Assembly (NCBI GenBank): GCA_021234155.1
Contig: JAJEKV010000011.1
Span: 19,360,677 to 19,424,676, forward strand
Direction: 5' to 3'
DNA: 64,000 bases
Origin: Isoetes taiwanensis
Lineage: Eukaryota; Streptophyta; Lycopodiopsida; Isoetales; Isoetaceae
The position numbers were made by a program, and so were the translations under genes. This document shows positions 45,011 through 56,999 of this stretch, one piece after another. The notes beneath the pieces are model-generated. The model did no database searches. It saw only the letters and a list, made by a program, of their open reading frames with translations, and had not been told where the DNA came from. The number at the start of each line of letters is the position of its first letter. The first letter of the stretch is position 1.

Positions 45011-45861
45011 ATTCTCTAATGTTTCATCCTTGTTTTTACAGCATGATTAACTGATTTAAACACTAATGCAACAACAGAAGAGAATATCCTAATGCCTCTC
45101 TCGACCTTTACAACTTTATGGAATGGACATTCTTCAAAGATTGGATAATTGTTTCTGCATTTTTCTAGTCATTATCTATCTCGAAGAACAAGACCAAAGA
45201 TATTTGTATTTTGGGATAATGAGGTTTGATAGAAAACCGTTTGCATTGATAAGACAACCTTCATGGTCTAGTCTTAGTGAAGCCTGCTTGTTAATTGGAA
45301 ATCTTCCAAGAATACCAGCCACATTTTGGTCCCATGAACCTTCAGAAGTTATGCTTGTGAGTATGGTTGTCTTTCCGTTTTTCTCTACATTCTCTACAGA
45401 TAGATACCCATTTAACTAAGTTGGGTCACTCACACTCACTGGGGCAATTATTGGGCATCACTCTTATGGGCCTGTGCCTCAATTTTATTGGCCGTCTCTA
45501 GATGATTGTATCCCAGCTTGTCTCTAGATGATTGTATTCCAGCTTTTGTAGATGTCAAGTTATATGAGCTCTGTTGGCATATTTCCATTGGTTATATACT
45601 GGACGAAAGTTGCTTCTTGGTTTCTTGAAACTATTTGACTTTCGAAAAGAACTGGATGATACTATAAGTCCAGAATCTCAGTTACTTGACTCTTTACAAA
45701 ATAAGGATATACTAACAAGGTGGATCAAGGAGTGGATATTCTACTTCTTGATTCTTCATTGTTGCCTTCAATTTGTAAAGATATCCTAGGTACTAGCAAG
45801 GTGGATCAAGGAGTGGATATTCTACTTCGTGATTCTTCATTGTTGCCTTCAATTAGCATCT

Positions 45862-46040
45862 GTTCAGCACACCTAGATGGGTCTTGCCCCCACCACTATG
45901 CATTGCTGATGTGTGTCTTCTTTCACAACAAGGCGTTGAACCCGTGACCTTGAGTATGATAGTTTAAGGTCTTACCACAGGACCCTGAAGAGGATGTAAA
46001 TCAAGAAGGTTTACCACAGGACCCTAAAGAGGATGTAAAC
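45862..46040 (-). mobile_element. tRNA-derived SINE-like fragment, copy B
   Basis: Duplicate of 30860-31035, with the same A-box-like TGTGGTAAGACC and B-box-like GGGTTCAACGCC on the minus strand. Confidence 0.45.
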
Positions 46041-46464
46041 CAACAAGGTTACGACTACGAGTGAGTTTCTCGAAAGTATTCTTCTAGAATTGTCCAAATG
46101 TTCAAGCTATTCTATTCATGTTACTAAAGGTAGTGAGAAAGCAAAAATTGTTGTTTATGGAGGAAGATTGGGACTTGAGACCGGATTCTAATACAAAAAT
46201 GTCTGCCTCTATGCTGTTTCCTACATGTACAGTCTTGTGTCCTATCGCAACCTTATTTAGAAACCTATCTTTTCTTTTTACCATTTGAGGATGCATCTCG
46301 AGCATGATGGAATTTATATATGTAACATTTGAATTTTATGATCCCAAATTTGTCACCATGAAAGTTCCAAATTCTAAAGTTAATGAGGATAATATAACAT
46401 TTTGAGGAAGGACATGACATTATACCAGGCTCTTTATACTTGATTATGATGTTTTTCATGCCAG

Positions 46465-47552
46465 GCAATGTTCTTGGAAGTCCACCAGACAGTCCATGGG
46501 TCGTTGTACGCAGTCTTTGTGATGTGGCTATTGGGGAGGAAATTACAATTGCTTATACGGACTTGTTGCAACAGAAGGTTCTTAAAATTAAATCTGTTTC
46601 TAAAAAATATCTAAAATCATAAACTATTAAGGACTATATGACTTGCCATCGCTGGTCAATGTTCAACTGCGCCATATATCTTCCCCTTCATCACAAGTAA
46701 GTTAGGGAGCAGTACATTCTTCGCATCGTCACTTCTTGTAGAAAGAGAGCACCACATAACCGCAGCCTGTTATTTGTGCAGCTTGCATTCCTTTTTAATG
46801 CTATTTGGATACTTAACTTTATTTTGTACCTTGCAGAGTTCAGGACAGAGGGACCTATGGAGAAAGTACAAGTTCAAATGTCATTGTGAGAGGAGTGCAG
46901 GGATCGTACCAAGCTATGCAGATACTGTGCTCGAGGCAGCTGGCTATCATTATACAGACTCACGAATTCATTCACAGGTATTTCAATAATTACTTCGATG
47001 GTTTTTGCAAAACACTGCGACTCATATGTTGCTTTGCCTATACAATAATTATACAGTCTAGCATAATATCCACTCCTTATTTGACAGTTTGAGCATACAT
47101 TCTGTGGAATTAGATAGCATTCATTTACCGTCCTTATGTGATCTTTGTACGACTTCTTTCTTAATTCTTTGTTCAACTTACAGGAATTAGCAGAAGTTTA
47201 TGCCTTCCAGGAAAGGCTTGAGCAGCTGGCAGAAAAGGTTGAGTATGGATCCCTTTTATTTGCCCATAATGACGACTCTAACAACTGTACTAGCCTGATT
47301 GAAGATGGGCTTCAAGGTTTAGTTGGTATGTGGAAATGTATGAAAGACAAGATGTACATTCTTTGATTTATGCAGCATGACCAATTTGGTCCTCTTGCAG
47401 GATTGCAGGTAAGAACTCTGGATAGGAATTATGTTGTCCCACAAATACCTTTCATGCATCAGACATGCTTGGATGCGTATATGGTTCTTGCAAGCACTTA
47501 CCTAATCCATGCAGAACGAACTTCTAGTTCAGGCATGTGGAACATTTCTTCT
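46465..47552 (+). pseudogene. SET-domain protein gene (SDG41/SMYD-like), partial, copy B
   Basis: Exon 46465-46577 (phase 2, 37 whole codons) encodes NVLGSPPDSPWVVVRSLCDV then AIGEEITIAYTDLLQQK, the C-terminal SET motif (GEEITIxYxDLL). Exon 46837-46977 (47 codons) continues in frame with RDLWRKYKFKCHCERSAG, a post-SET-like CxC, and ends at CAG|GTATTT. Exon 47184 to about 47310 starts ELAEVYAFQERLEQLAEKVE. Short blocks with FGPLAGLQ near 47385 and CLDAYMVLASTYLIHAER near 47470-47520 match the helical C-terminal region of plant SET-domain group proteins. Such proteins methylate lysines on histones or other proteins. The N-terminal SET half (with NHSCxPN) and MYND finger were not found, so the locus is partial or its 5' exons are unrecognisable. 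Confidence 0.72.
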
Positions 47553-47589
47553 AATTTTTGTTGAGAACCATTTTCAATCATTTGCTCCG

Positions 47590-50560
47590 CTCTCTCATAA
47601 CAGCATAATTTTCTATAATCTTCCAATTTGGATGGTAAAAATAGCTTTACTATTGTTTGTGGCCTTGATCTATGGAACAATGTTCCAAGACCTCATGATG
47701 ACATTGTCAATACTGAGTCTCTCATTACCTGACTTTTCAAGTCTCCCGAGCATGTGCTTCACATGCCACAATAAGTGCTTAATGACGGTCTTTAGTTGTG
47801 AGTGGACTGCAGCAGTCAAGGCATAAAAATAAACTGGGCTTATGCTACAAAGAGAGGATACCACAGATAGAATGCAAGCAACAAAGTGTCTTCTTAGTTT
47901 GTTTTGCGTTGCAAATGATATTAATTTTCGTGATAAACTTATTGTATAGAGGACACCATAATATGTTTGTTGGTGACATGAGCCTAGAGGATGTTGTACT
48001 TTATTCTACTTTCTATATCTACTGATGTTGCTTTTATGTTTCATTTAAAACTGAATAGGTTGGACAACTTATTTTATCTGCATCTTGGGTTATTTGGTCT
48101 TCATGTTGGTTTGTTGCATAAGATTAGATTACGAATTGTGTTTGAACAAAAATCTCGGGATATTTGGTCTTTATGTTGGTTTATCCCAGAGAGAAAAACA
48201 AACTTACTTTAGATTTTGCAACTATTGGCGTTAAGAGTCCCATCATGCATATAATTCATGAATGTGGCGAGATCCAGATCTTTTAGAAGCTTCCAACTGG
48301 AAAAGGCTACTTAAGAAAGCCTCTTGGTGTCTTAGCGGAACGCATGGAGGGTTGAGCATTCTACCCTCTTTAGGTTCCTTGTAACACCCTCTGATGAGAC
48401 TTTCTCGGCACTCTATATATCGCGAGAAGTAAAGAAACAGTTTTCGGTGAAGATTCTCCAATGTTGTTTTTCAAGTAATGTGACTGTGATCAAGTAATTC
48501 AAGGTTCAATGTAAATAAACGCTGATGTTTACGGGATTTAGATAAAGGTGAATTAGTGGCTCTATGCCTTTTGAAAAATGCAACCACATAGTGAGAACAC
48601 AAGAACCTTTTTGTTGTAAGGAAATTGTATGTATCAAGTGTACTAAGCAACGACAAATGCTTCTACAAGTTTTATTATATAGAGTTTTGAACTATATGAA
48701 ATTTGAAGACGGAGTGACACATTTTTTTTTATGACATTGTGATAATAACACAATTCTCTATGTGATTATAGAAGTAAATGTGATCTAATAAGTACTTTGG
48801 GTTGAAGGGCTATGGGTTATATGACTATGCAAGTAAATGTGATCTAATGGGTACGCTGGCTTGAAGGGCTATGGGTTATGGTGTATAGTTGCAAATTATT
48901 GTGCCTACTGGAAATTCTTTTTATAGTTACTGATCTAGTTATATTTGGGTATGTAGGGAGCAAAAAAAGCATGTTCTACTTATATGCATATTCTATTCAT
49001 ATGCAGTTTGCCTTGGTGAATATGCAAATTGTCTTGGTTTTTATGTAGGTTGTCTTGCTATCACGAATAATATTTCTCTTTTTCTTTAGTTTGGACAACA
49101 AGGAGAGGCAGGGTTCGTGGCAATGATACTATGAAATGAGACTTTGAAGCAATTTTAGAGTATCCACGTTGCTGCCAGCTAGGACTTTTGTTCACGTGGA
49201 TCACCTACAAGCGTCCGATATCATCTACAGCTGTGAAAATTCAAGGAAATTCCAGTTGGGTTGTTGGTTATCGTACGGCATCAATTTGAAGACATCAGTG
49301 GTGCTTGTTACAAGCTGATCAATTATAATTAATGGTTTGACAATTTTCTAATTGTTAAGTATGTTGCTGCAAACAGAGCAGTGATGATTCTTTGGACCCA
49401 TGTAGCATCTATGCATGTCTTTATTAGTAAGAATAGTTTGCGTACGCTTGAGTCCCAAATAATAGATAGATAGGTAGATAGTTGTCTAGATAAGCTACTA
49501 TATGGTTAGTCGTATTTCTAGACCAAAATAATTATACTTTTCCTCTTGCATTGCTGAAATACTCAAATTATTGTACCAACTAAATTCCTAAGCGAAGTAA
49601 CCAAACGTGCTTTTGACTAGTTTTTTTTTTGCTAGTAATCATATATTTAGGAAGGATTAGGAAGGATAATTTTGCCTAATGCAAAAGCTCCCAACTGTCG
49701 ATCTATCCTGCTGCCAGCATTTCGCCAGATGCCTATTTTGCATGCTACAAGCCGATTTGGTATGACTTTTCTTAAGGCACATTATACTGCCTGACATTGC
49801 AGCATAGCCTACGATTTTGTAGCACCCGATTTAAGAGTCCAATTTACGTTAAAGTTATTAAGACTATTAACAATGTTTCTTAATTGTATTTTGCTAACAC
49901 AACGCCCCCAAGGCCACTAGGTTCGTTACAGAATCACCTTTCCTAGCATACTTGTATGATCTTTCATGAATGTCTTCACCTTGGTCTTCAAGTATCCACT
50001 TCATAATCTCTAGGGATGTGTTCTCTTCAAAACAATGGTGTATGTGTCTTTGAGCTCAAATCAACGTGCAGGCATGAGTCAATCAATATGTGTCTTGCTC
50101 TTCTATGCTGCCATAGCATGGCAACATACTCATATAAAATCTCATCCATAAATCTGAAGCTATGTGAAGTTGGAACATTTTGCAAACAGAATCATTTATA
50201 GTAAGATTAAAATAATATCAACAATATCCTTAAGAATAGTACCTCTAGCATTAAATGAAACTTGTCAACTTGTGACCCGTTGCATTGCAAAACACATACA
50301 TAAACAAGTGGGTTGATTCCTTTTCTAATCAATTCTTCCTCTCCGCTCTCTCCTTCCACATTTGTTTATATTTCTTTAGACATCCAGCAGGCCATAAAAA
50401 AAGATACTGAAGAAGCTGTTTTCAGACTCTGAAGAATGGTTACAAACTAAAAGGGAAATATATTTGGATCGATGAAGATTTAACAAGGAATTAGATGCGA
50501 GAAAAAAAGGACGAAATCTCAAAATTCAAAGAAGCAAAGCAGAATCAACAAAAGGTGCAT
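47590..50560. other. Noncoding part of copy B
   Basis: Duplicate of 32600-35600 and AT-rich. It includes the third copy of the dispersed ~125-bp repeat at 49143-49265. No coding region is recognised. Confidence 0.6.
49143..49265 (+). repeat. Dispersed ~125-bp repeat, copy 3 of 3
   Basis: Agrees with the distant copy at 7428-7560 at the CACGTTG, GCCAGCT and CACGTGGA words. An open frame runs FEAILEYPRCCQLGLL and continues past VKIQGNSSWVVGY. Confidence 0.7.
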
Positions 50561-50585
50561 TGAGTTCAAGGAAAAGTGATAATAG

Positions 50586-51010
50586 ATGCATGGGAAAACA
50601 TCGAAGCTCTTAGAATTGCAGTTTGGAAACATAAACAGATTAACAGAAACAAAAATTTCAAGTATGCATGAGATCTTAGAGAACGTAGATATGATATGTT
50701 TTGTTGGAACAAAAGAACATATGCATGATTTACCGCAAATAGATGGATTTCATAAGATCTATTCGGTAAGAAACCATCGATTTATACAGGGAGATAATGG
50801 CACCGGGGGAGTTACTTGTTATGTAAGACACGCCTTTTGTCCTCTGGTACAGGCCATCAGTTTGTTACTATGCCACGAGGCATAAGAAAATATACTAGAC
50901 CACAGATGCTTCATGTGATGACCTGTACCTTGAACTTGAGCAGGATATACTGCAGTTCCAGAAAAAGGGGGAAGTCACCCTAGTTGGTGACTTTAACAGT
51001 AGAACAGGTA
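50586..51010 (+). pseudogene. LINE endonuclease fragment, copy B
   Basis: Encodes MHEILENVDMICFVGTKEHM, DLPQIDGFHKIYSVRN and GGVTCYVRHAFC, then in another frame DASCDDLYLELEQDILQF and GEVTLVGDFNSRTG at about 50965-51008. Order and motifs match the EEP endonuclease of non-LTR retrotransposons (GDFNxRTG). The corresponding stretch of copy A is altered at nearly every CAG and CTG. The reverse transcriptase part is absent. Confidence 0.75.
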
Positions 51011-51216
51011 AGAAGCAAGCAACTACCTATACATGTTCGCTCATGCCAAGTTTTTGCATCCTCCACTTTGATAGCAGTGAATGCTGCATTAGGATTTTTT
51101 TTTTGTTGAAGGACGTCAGACTTTATTCAATCAAAGAGTCAAATACAAGTATAAATGCAGAGACAGGAATAAAATCTCAGCGGATAAGCGGAGACCCACC
51201 GAGTGAAGCGACCTGC

Positions 51217-51618
51217 CTAAGCATAAGAGTGCACATCCAAAAACTCCTCAAAAATCAATCGCCTCTTGCGAGGGGCAAGTGAAGAACAATGATACGACTT
51301 TACAATGTAACCTTGAGCTTCTTGGAAAACACGATTATCTGCCACATCCAGACCTTTGAAGATTACCAATCTTCCTCTTTTCCAGATAGACCAAAGCAAC
51401 AACATAGCTGATAGATATTGCCAGCCCTCTCCCCTTTGGCGATGATCTCCTCTTGCTTGTTTTTGACAATACACCGTCCATTGCCAAAATTTATGAAATA
51501 GTGTCTTGGAAATGGACAAGAGGTTAGCTTCAAGGTCTGGTACATGCAGCACATTCTTAAGGAAGAGCCCGCCTTGCGGCAATCCAAGATTTATACTGCC
51601 AACTCCTGCAATGTCCAA
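51217..51618 (-). pseudogene. Copia-like protease-region fragment, copy B
   Basis: One open minus-strand frame begins MDIAGVGSINLGLPQGG and continues FLKNVLHVPDLEANLLSISK, as in the linker after the Ty1/copia protease. The remainder diverges. No catalytic DSG/DTG was found. It is opposite in orientation to the LINE scrap beside it. Confidence 0.6.
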
Positions 51619-51754
51619 TTTTCCTTTTCCTATTCTTGCTTTTTCTTCCTTGAATTGATTATCAAAACATAACTTTGAACTACGATTTAAGCCACTTCAC
51701 CCTCCAGCCATAGAGGGCAACCCTCCGTGCACATCACCTTATTATTTTTTTTGT

Positions 51755-52040
51755 TTCTTACGTGCGCGAATCGTATTGTTTTGTGTACGCGAAAGTTGGA
51801 AAACAAAACAACTTTCGCATACGAAAACAGTATAATTCGCGAAAACAACTTTCGCATACGCAAAACAGTATAATTCGCACACGCGAAAAAAAAATCGCCT
51901 TTTTGCGTACGCGATTTTCACTGTTTTGCATATGTGAAATAGTGAAACCGTGTACGGGAAATGCAAATTTCAAATTTGTGCCGCGGTTTTATTAAAACCG
52001 CGTCGAGTACGTGGTTTAGAAGATTTCGCGTACGCAACAT
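51755..52040. repeat. TTCGCRTACG / CGTACGCGAA inverted-repeat cluster, copy B
   Basis: At least eight words of the type TTCGCATACG, TACGCGAAA or GCGTACGC occur in both orientations within ~280 bp, along with GCGGTTTTATTAAAACCGC (8-bp arms GCGGTTTT/AAAACCGC, 52023-52041 region). On RNA or single-stranded DNA this could fold extensively. It is possibly a MITE-like foldback element. Confidence 0.7.
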
Positions 52041-52266
52041 TTTTTCGGTCGGTGAGAGAAAAATACGTGAAATACGTTTTAAACAATAAAAAACGTATTT
52101 TTTACCTTTATATATCAAAAATTTTAATTTCATATGTACGGAACATATCCCTGGTATAAACATCTCCACAATCCGTAGTGGACCAGGAGCTACGACGTCA
52201 AACTAGCAAACAGGACCATGCTGCCTCAGTACCTGCTGCTACTAGTACCTTGAGCTTGCATATTAT

Positions 52267-52672
52267 AGGGGTTGCAGAGGCAGAAACTAATCCTCATTCA
52301 GCTGTGTAGGGGTTGCAAAGGCAGAAACTGATGCTCATTCAGTTGTGGATGAGGCTTTGCATTTTTTCATTGACATCATGCATGTGAAGGTTGCTGAGAG
52401 CGTCCTGGACATCCTTTGGTTCAGTTTCATGATGCTCTCAGCTACCTACATATTCTTCGGCCTGGTAACCATATCAAAGGGACTAGTTTTCAGTACAAGA
52501 GGACCTCTCTCCTCTTCAATTGTGTAACCATAAGGAAGAGCTGTGCAAGGTCAAGGTCAGGGCAACCCGCCTGCAAAAGAAATGGACAGTGTACAGGGGA
52601 GATGCAACAATCATTCTAGATCAATGGCCTTCCAAGAGATGCAACAATCATTCTAGATCAATGGCCTTCCAA
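52267..52672. repeat. Two short direct duplications
   Basis: GGGGTTGCA(G/A)AGGCAGAAACT with ATGCTCATTCAG(C/T)TGTG occurs twice in 52267-52345. GATGCAACAATCATTCTAGA with TCAATGGCCTTCCA occurs twice in 52603-52672. Both lie in sequence whose copy-A equivalent is also duplicated, so they pre-date the 15-kb event. Confidence 0.75.
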
Positions 52673-52799
52673 TCCTTGGACGGGCTATGTCTAGATAATT
52701 TAACGAGCAAAAAATCATCATTAGCATTAGCATTATCTTTTTTTTCTTTCTTTATACTTTTTGGGTTTCTATACTTTTGTTTTTTGTGTCCTATGGCAA

Positions 52800-52838
52800 A
52801 TTTGGTCTTTGTGGACGTTAAAAATCTATCTATCTATC
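52800..52838 (+). mobile_element. Retroposon-like 3' end, copy B
   Basis: AAATTTGGTCTTTGTGGACG, TTAAAAA and (TCTA)3TC. The shared core TTGGTCTNGTGGACG-TAAAAA recurs at 60570-60600 before a TATTC tail and at 37855-37893. Similar 3' cores with different short tandem tails fit a LINE/SINE family. Confidence 0.5.
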
Positions 52839-53904
52839 ATGCCAAAAGGCAGGAAGGGAAAGGCAGGGCAGGCATGATTGGAAAAGAGAAACCATGGGAA
52901 TGAAAGGTAAGGAAACATGGCAGGAAAGCATTCTTCATCTCCATTAGAATATGCCACCTTATCGACTTGCTCAGAGTGCATTTGTTGATGATTGTGATCA
53001 AAGACTTGCAAGGCTGTAACGACTGGTATGCCGACCATGTAAAGGACCATGGTCGTGGCAATAAATTTGCTATTACAAAGGTTGGGTATTGTACGGTAAG
53101 TGAACGATTATGCCGTTATATGTTCTAATATACTTTCAACGTGCATGATTATGGAGGTAGAATGTATGCCTGGAGGGATATATTAGGCATACTTTATATA
53201 TTATGTAAGAAGGATTAACATGTGCATTCACATTGTTGTTTTCTTTAGTAAACCCTCATTTTCAATTAATCTAAGCATAAACATTCTATTTACTTCTCAA
53301 AAAGCCATGCATAAACGGGCAAAAACATAGCAATTTTAAAAACGTCACTTGCATGATCGATATGCGCTCTTTTCAAGTAATATAGCTAATGAATCCTCCT
53401 TTCTAGTAACATAACTAATTATGAGTGTGACAGTTGTTTCCCTTTATTTTTACAAGTCAGTGCAAGGACCCACAGAAGGCATATTAGGAGATATTGATTT
53501 CATAATAAGTATTGACAACGCGTCTCATTGTGTCTATCTAGCTGTCTAGGTGGCTGTATATAGCCTACAAAGCTGGCCGAGAAAGGGTAAAAGCTCATGT
53601 TCTTTATCCATGAGAGGACCATAACAACGTGAGAAGCTGAACACGAAGAATCATCGAAAGCATGTTGCAGCAAAGGTAGGGTTGACACGACTTTTAGAAA
53701 TGTAGTTAAATTTGTATGAAATTCATGTGATTTTAGAATTGAATTGACATAGACATAGATTACTAAGAGTAATTTGTTGCAAGGAATAAACTAGTGTGGG
53801 GGAGAATCTACTTAGATCATATCATGCAAAGGTAAAGAGAAAATGTCAAATAAAGAATACAAGTGACCATTGTCTTCCTATGAAGCAAGGATTGAAGGGC
53901 CCAG

Positions 53905-54459
53905 ATGAAGCCAGGTCCTCTTTATAGCCGTGGATCACGCGTGCTCAGAGTCCACCACTGCCGCCGGTAATCATGTTCGAACTGGCAGCAGCCCGTAACT
54001 TTACCGCAGAGACCCCACGCCGGCCACCGCCCATAGCCTGTCCTCTCCACTGTCCATGGTGCGCGTATTCTTTTGTTGTGAAGCGAAGGCACTGCTGTTT
54101 AACAACAGTTGAGGCTGCTTATGCACTCCATTTCAATCGACCGAGGTCGGCTTCCAAATTTTTTGCTCAGGTTAGTTTTTCTTTCAATTGGGTTTTTTTC
54201 TGCCGTTTCGTACCTCTCGTTTGATGGACTATATTTATCTTGGTTCTTATTTCGTAGACAATGCTATACTTAAGCCTTGCCACCAACTATTTTTGGGTTT
54301 AATCTCTGGTTTGTGTAATCGGCAAACCGTGTACATTGAGCTGGATAATCGGGTGGATGAGGCTCTGCGCTAAATTAGTCAACGATTTTTGTTGCTTAGG
54401 GTTAGTTTGGCTTCGTGGATCCTTGTAGCCTTGCTCCCCCTGCTGATCTGTTTGGAAAA
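53905..54459 (+). promoter_or_regulatory. Promoter and first noncoding exon(s) of the Pti1-like kinase gene
   Basis: TCTTTATAG near 53919-53927 is a TATA-like box, followed by a GC-rich leader. An ATG at 53973 opens MFELAAARNFTAETP but is not in line with the kinase. A donor TTGGAAAA|GTAAGTATT at 54460 and an acceptor AAATTTCAG ending at 54962 define a 5'-UTR intron of 503 nt; an earlier intron may run from GCTCAG|GTTAG near 54169 to GTAG at 54258. The last leader exon carries a six-codon upstream ORF (54966-54986), ending 40 nt before the main ATG. The first 518 bp of this region are within duplication copy B. Confidence 0.5.
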
Positions 54460-55026
54460 GTAAGTATTTTGTCCATATATACTAGGAGTTCTTCGTCTCT
54501 GAATTCTGAAGTCGGCAAGATAGGTACCCTTGGTAGACGATTATGCATGAGCATAAAATATGGCTCGATGATAGTGTTCGGTCGTTCTTCCTATTAGGAA
54601 TTTAAGTAACCTTTTTGTTATAAGGGAAAAGTTATGTAATCTTCGGAAGGACAATGCAAGTTAGGTAGCTTATACATGGAAATCAGATGCTAACTTAAAC
54701 GTTTAGTGTTATAAATAATCAATATGTTCAATTTTAAGCAATACCGTAACCTAGCAGTTCCCTTAAACTCTTATCAAAACCGTCATAGTCACCGAGTGAT
54801 TTTATTTCTAGAAGTATCTGCCCATAGAAAAAGTAGATACGTTTCCATATGTCAGGTTCTTTTCCCCCTCGGCTGGGGATCATTTGTTATATTGAAGCTC
54901 GTCTTTTTTCTTAAAGAGCTCTTAACATTTATTTATCTGCGTTGGTCTGTTTTAAATTTCAGGAAATGAATGCTGAGAAGAGCTGATAGAAGTTGAAGTG
55001 TACTTTTCGTATTTGTGACCTGTAAA

Positions 55027-56944
55027 ATGGGGTGGTGCTTTAGTTGCTTTGCTAGACCTGATGACGAAAAAGAACAGCCTTATCACAATGGTATACCTGG
55101 TATGCCATGCAAGTGTGATGTCTACTAACTTACATTCTCTTTTCTTGATGCTGTATTTTCGTTCATTCAAGTTCATTTGTCATGTCTTCTGCTTACTGTT
55201 TGCCTGATAGCATTTGAGTGCTTTTTCTAGGACATGGAGGTACTCCAAGAACACCTGAGGCTCCACCAAAGGTTCCTCTACCAAAGGTGCAGCCAATTGC
55301 AGTTTCTGCCATATCTATTGAAGAACTGAAGGAGGCCACAGACAACTTCAGTCCAAAGTCTCTCATTGGCGAGGGGTCGTATGGAAGAGTTTATTATGCA
55401 ACATTGCGCGATGGCCACCCAATGGCTGTAAAAAAACTGGATGCCAACAACCAGCCAGACGATGAGTTTCGGGCCCAGGTAACACAATAATTTTTGTAAT
55501 ATCTTTTTGAACGTTCCTGGAGATTATATTTGAGAGTGCACTGGCTTTCCAGGTCTCGATGGTTTCTAGATTGAAGAATGAAAATGTGGTAGAGCTTGTT
55601 GGATATTGCCTTGATGGACCTACCCGTGTCCTAGCATATGAATTTGCCACAATGGGATCTCTCCATGATATTCTCCATGGTATTTATCTTTAAAACCAAT
55701 TATATGTCTGCCTGGCAAATTATGTAGATGATACCTATGCTGCGTGGATGTATGTCTTCTTTTTATGTTGAAATGCTGAACAATGCAAATAATGCTGAAC
55801 AATGCAAATTTACTTCACATTTTTGGTCTACAGCTTATTGAGAATTGTAATGATCTACATTTTTCCCCATAGGAACCAGTTAGTCTTTTTTGCTAATGCA
55901 CTTATTCCACATAACTGGAATTGGGATTTTAGTGGTAATGCTGCCATATATGTTGCTTTTGATATGCAGGAAGGAAAGGTGTCAAGGGTGCACAGCCAGG
56001 GCCTGTTCTTGATTGGCCTCAGCGTGTCAAAATTGCTGTTGGTGCTGCCAAAGGCTTGGAATACTTGCACGAGAAAGTGCAACCGGCAATCATTCATCGT
56101 GACATAAAGTCTAGCAATGTTTTATTGTTTGATGATTATACAGCAAAAATTGCAGATTTTAATCTCTCCAATCAGGCTCCTGATATGGCAGCACGACTTC
56201 ATTCGACTCGTGTGTTAGGAACATTTGGTTATCATGCACCAGAGTAGGTCCCTTACCACTCCAAAACAGGGCATAATGGTTGTTTTTACGTGTTGCGACT
56301 TGACAACATTTTCTTGTGTTCCAGGTATGCGATGACTGGACAGCTAACACAAAAGAGCGATGTATATAGTTTTGGAGTCGTATTGCTGGAACTTCTTACT
56401 GGCAGGAAACCAGTTGACCACACCATGCCACGTGGACAGCAAAGCCTTGTTACCTGGGTAAGTTGGGTGGTTAAACACGCAATGAGTTTAATGCATGTGT
56501 CTACAACATATCACCAATGTACATTTATATTGCATCAGATTAGATGCATGTCTGGTATTATTATTGTTATTGCTATTAGGTTTTTGTAACAACCAGCTCT
56601 TCCTTGCAACTTTATGACGTTGAGGCAGTGCTTTATAATATAACTGATTATCAAACTGGTATCACTCTCAGGCGACCCCCAGGTTAAGTGAAGATAAAGT
56701 AAAGCAATGTGTTGATCCGAAGTTGAAAGGAGAATATCCGGCAAAGGCAGTTGCAAAAGTAAGTATTTGGTACAAAAACATCATTCTGCTGCTTAATTGA
56801 AGATTCAACCCTTTTATTGTTGTTTTGAAGATGGCTGCGGTTGCTGCTCTATGTGTGCAATATGAAGCTGACTTTCGGCCAAATATGAGCATTGTTGTAA
56901 AAGCATTGCAACCTTTATTGACTGCTCGTCCTGCAGCTGAGTAA
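55027..56944 (+). CDS. Pti1-like serine/threonine protein kinase, complete, seven coding exons
   Basis: Exons 55027-55099, 55231-55478, 55553-55679, 55970-56243, 56325-56457, 56672-56758 and 56831-56944 join with GT-AG introns throughout into 351 residues, close to tomato Pti1 (~354). The N-terminus MGWCFSCF has two Cys and a Gly2, suiting lipid anchoring at the plasma membrane. Kinase features: GEGSYG loop (71-76), Lys92 (AVK), Glu103 of helix C, HRD (192-194), Asn199, and DFN at 212-214 where most kinases have DFG, a replacement I recall as common in the Pti1 family. HAPE closes the activation segment (238-241) before [20 protein letters not shown]. Pti1-like kinases relay signals from receptor kinases, Pto and OXI1/AGC kinases in immunity and oxidative stress. 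No frame lesion was found. Confidence 0.95.
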
Positions 56945-56999
56945 TTGCTGGATTTTGTAATTTGTACATTGTCGGTCCTCAGTTCTGGCACATAGCAGG

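Larger units (their letters stand above)
39500..54422. repeat. ~14.9-kb tandem duplication, copy B
   Basis: Second copy of 24498-39499. It lacks the EHD block at 24385-24490, which fixes the left breakpoint, and its right edge continues into unique DNA and the kinase gene. Microsatellite length (14 against 13 units) and many small CAG/CTG/CG-site differences separate it from copy A. Recent unequal exchange, or two haplotypes laid end to end by an assembler, would both give this layout. Confidence 0.95.

Noticed and set aside
53973-54224. 83-codon frame MFELAAARNFTAETP as a separate gene
   Set aside because: The frame is not kept between copies A and B (different residues after TAETP), and it sits in the presumed kinase leader, so I treat it as leader sequence.
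24498-54422. Interpretation of the 15-kb repeat as pure biological duplication
   Set aside because: Not adopted as certain. Joining of two haplotypes by an assembler would give a similar layout, although the clean breakpoints inside two genes with shared GGA(A/T)CC favour a real event.
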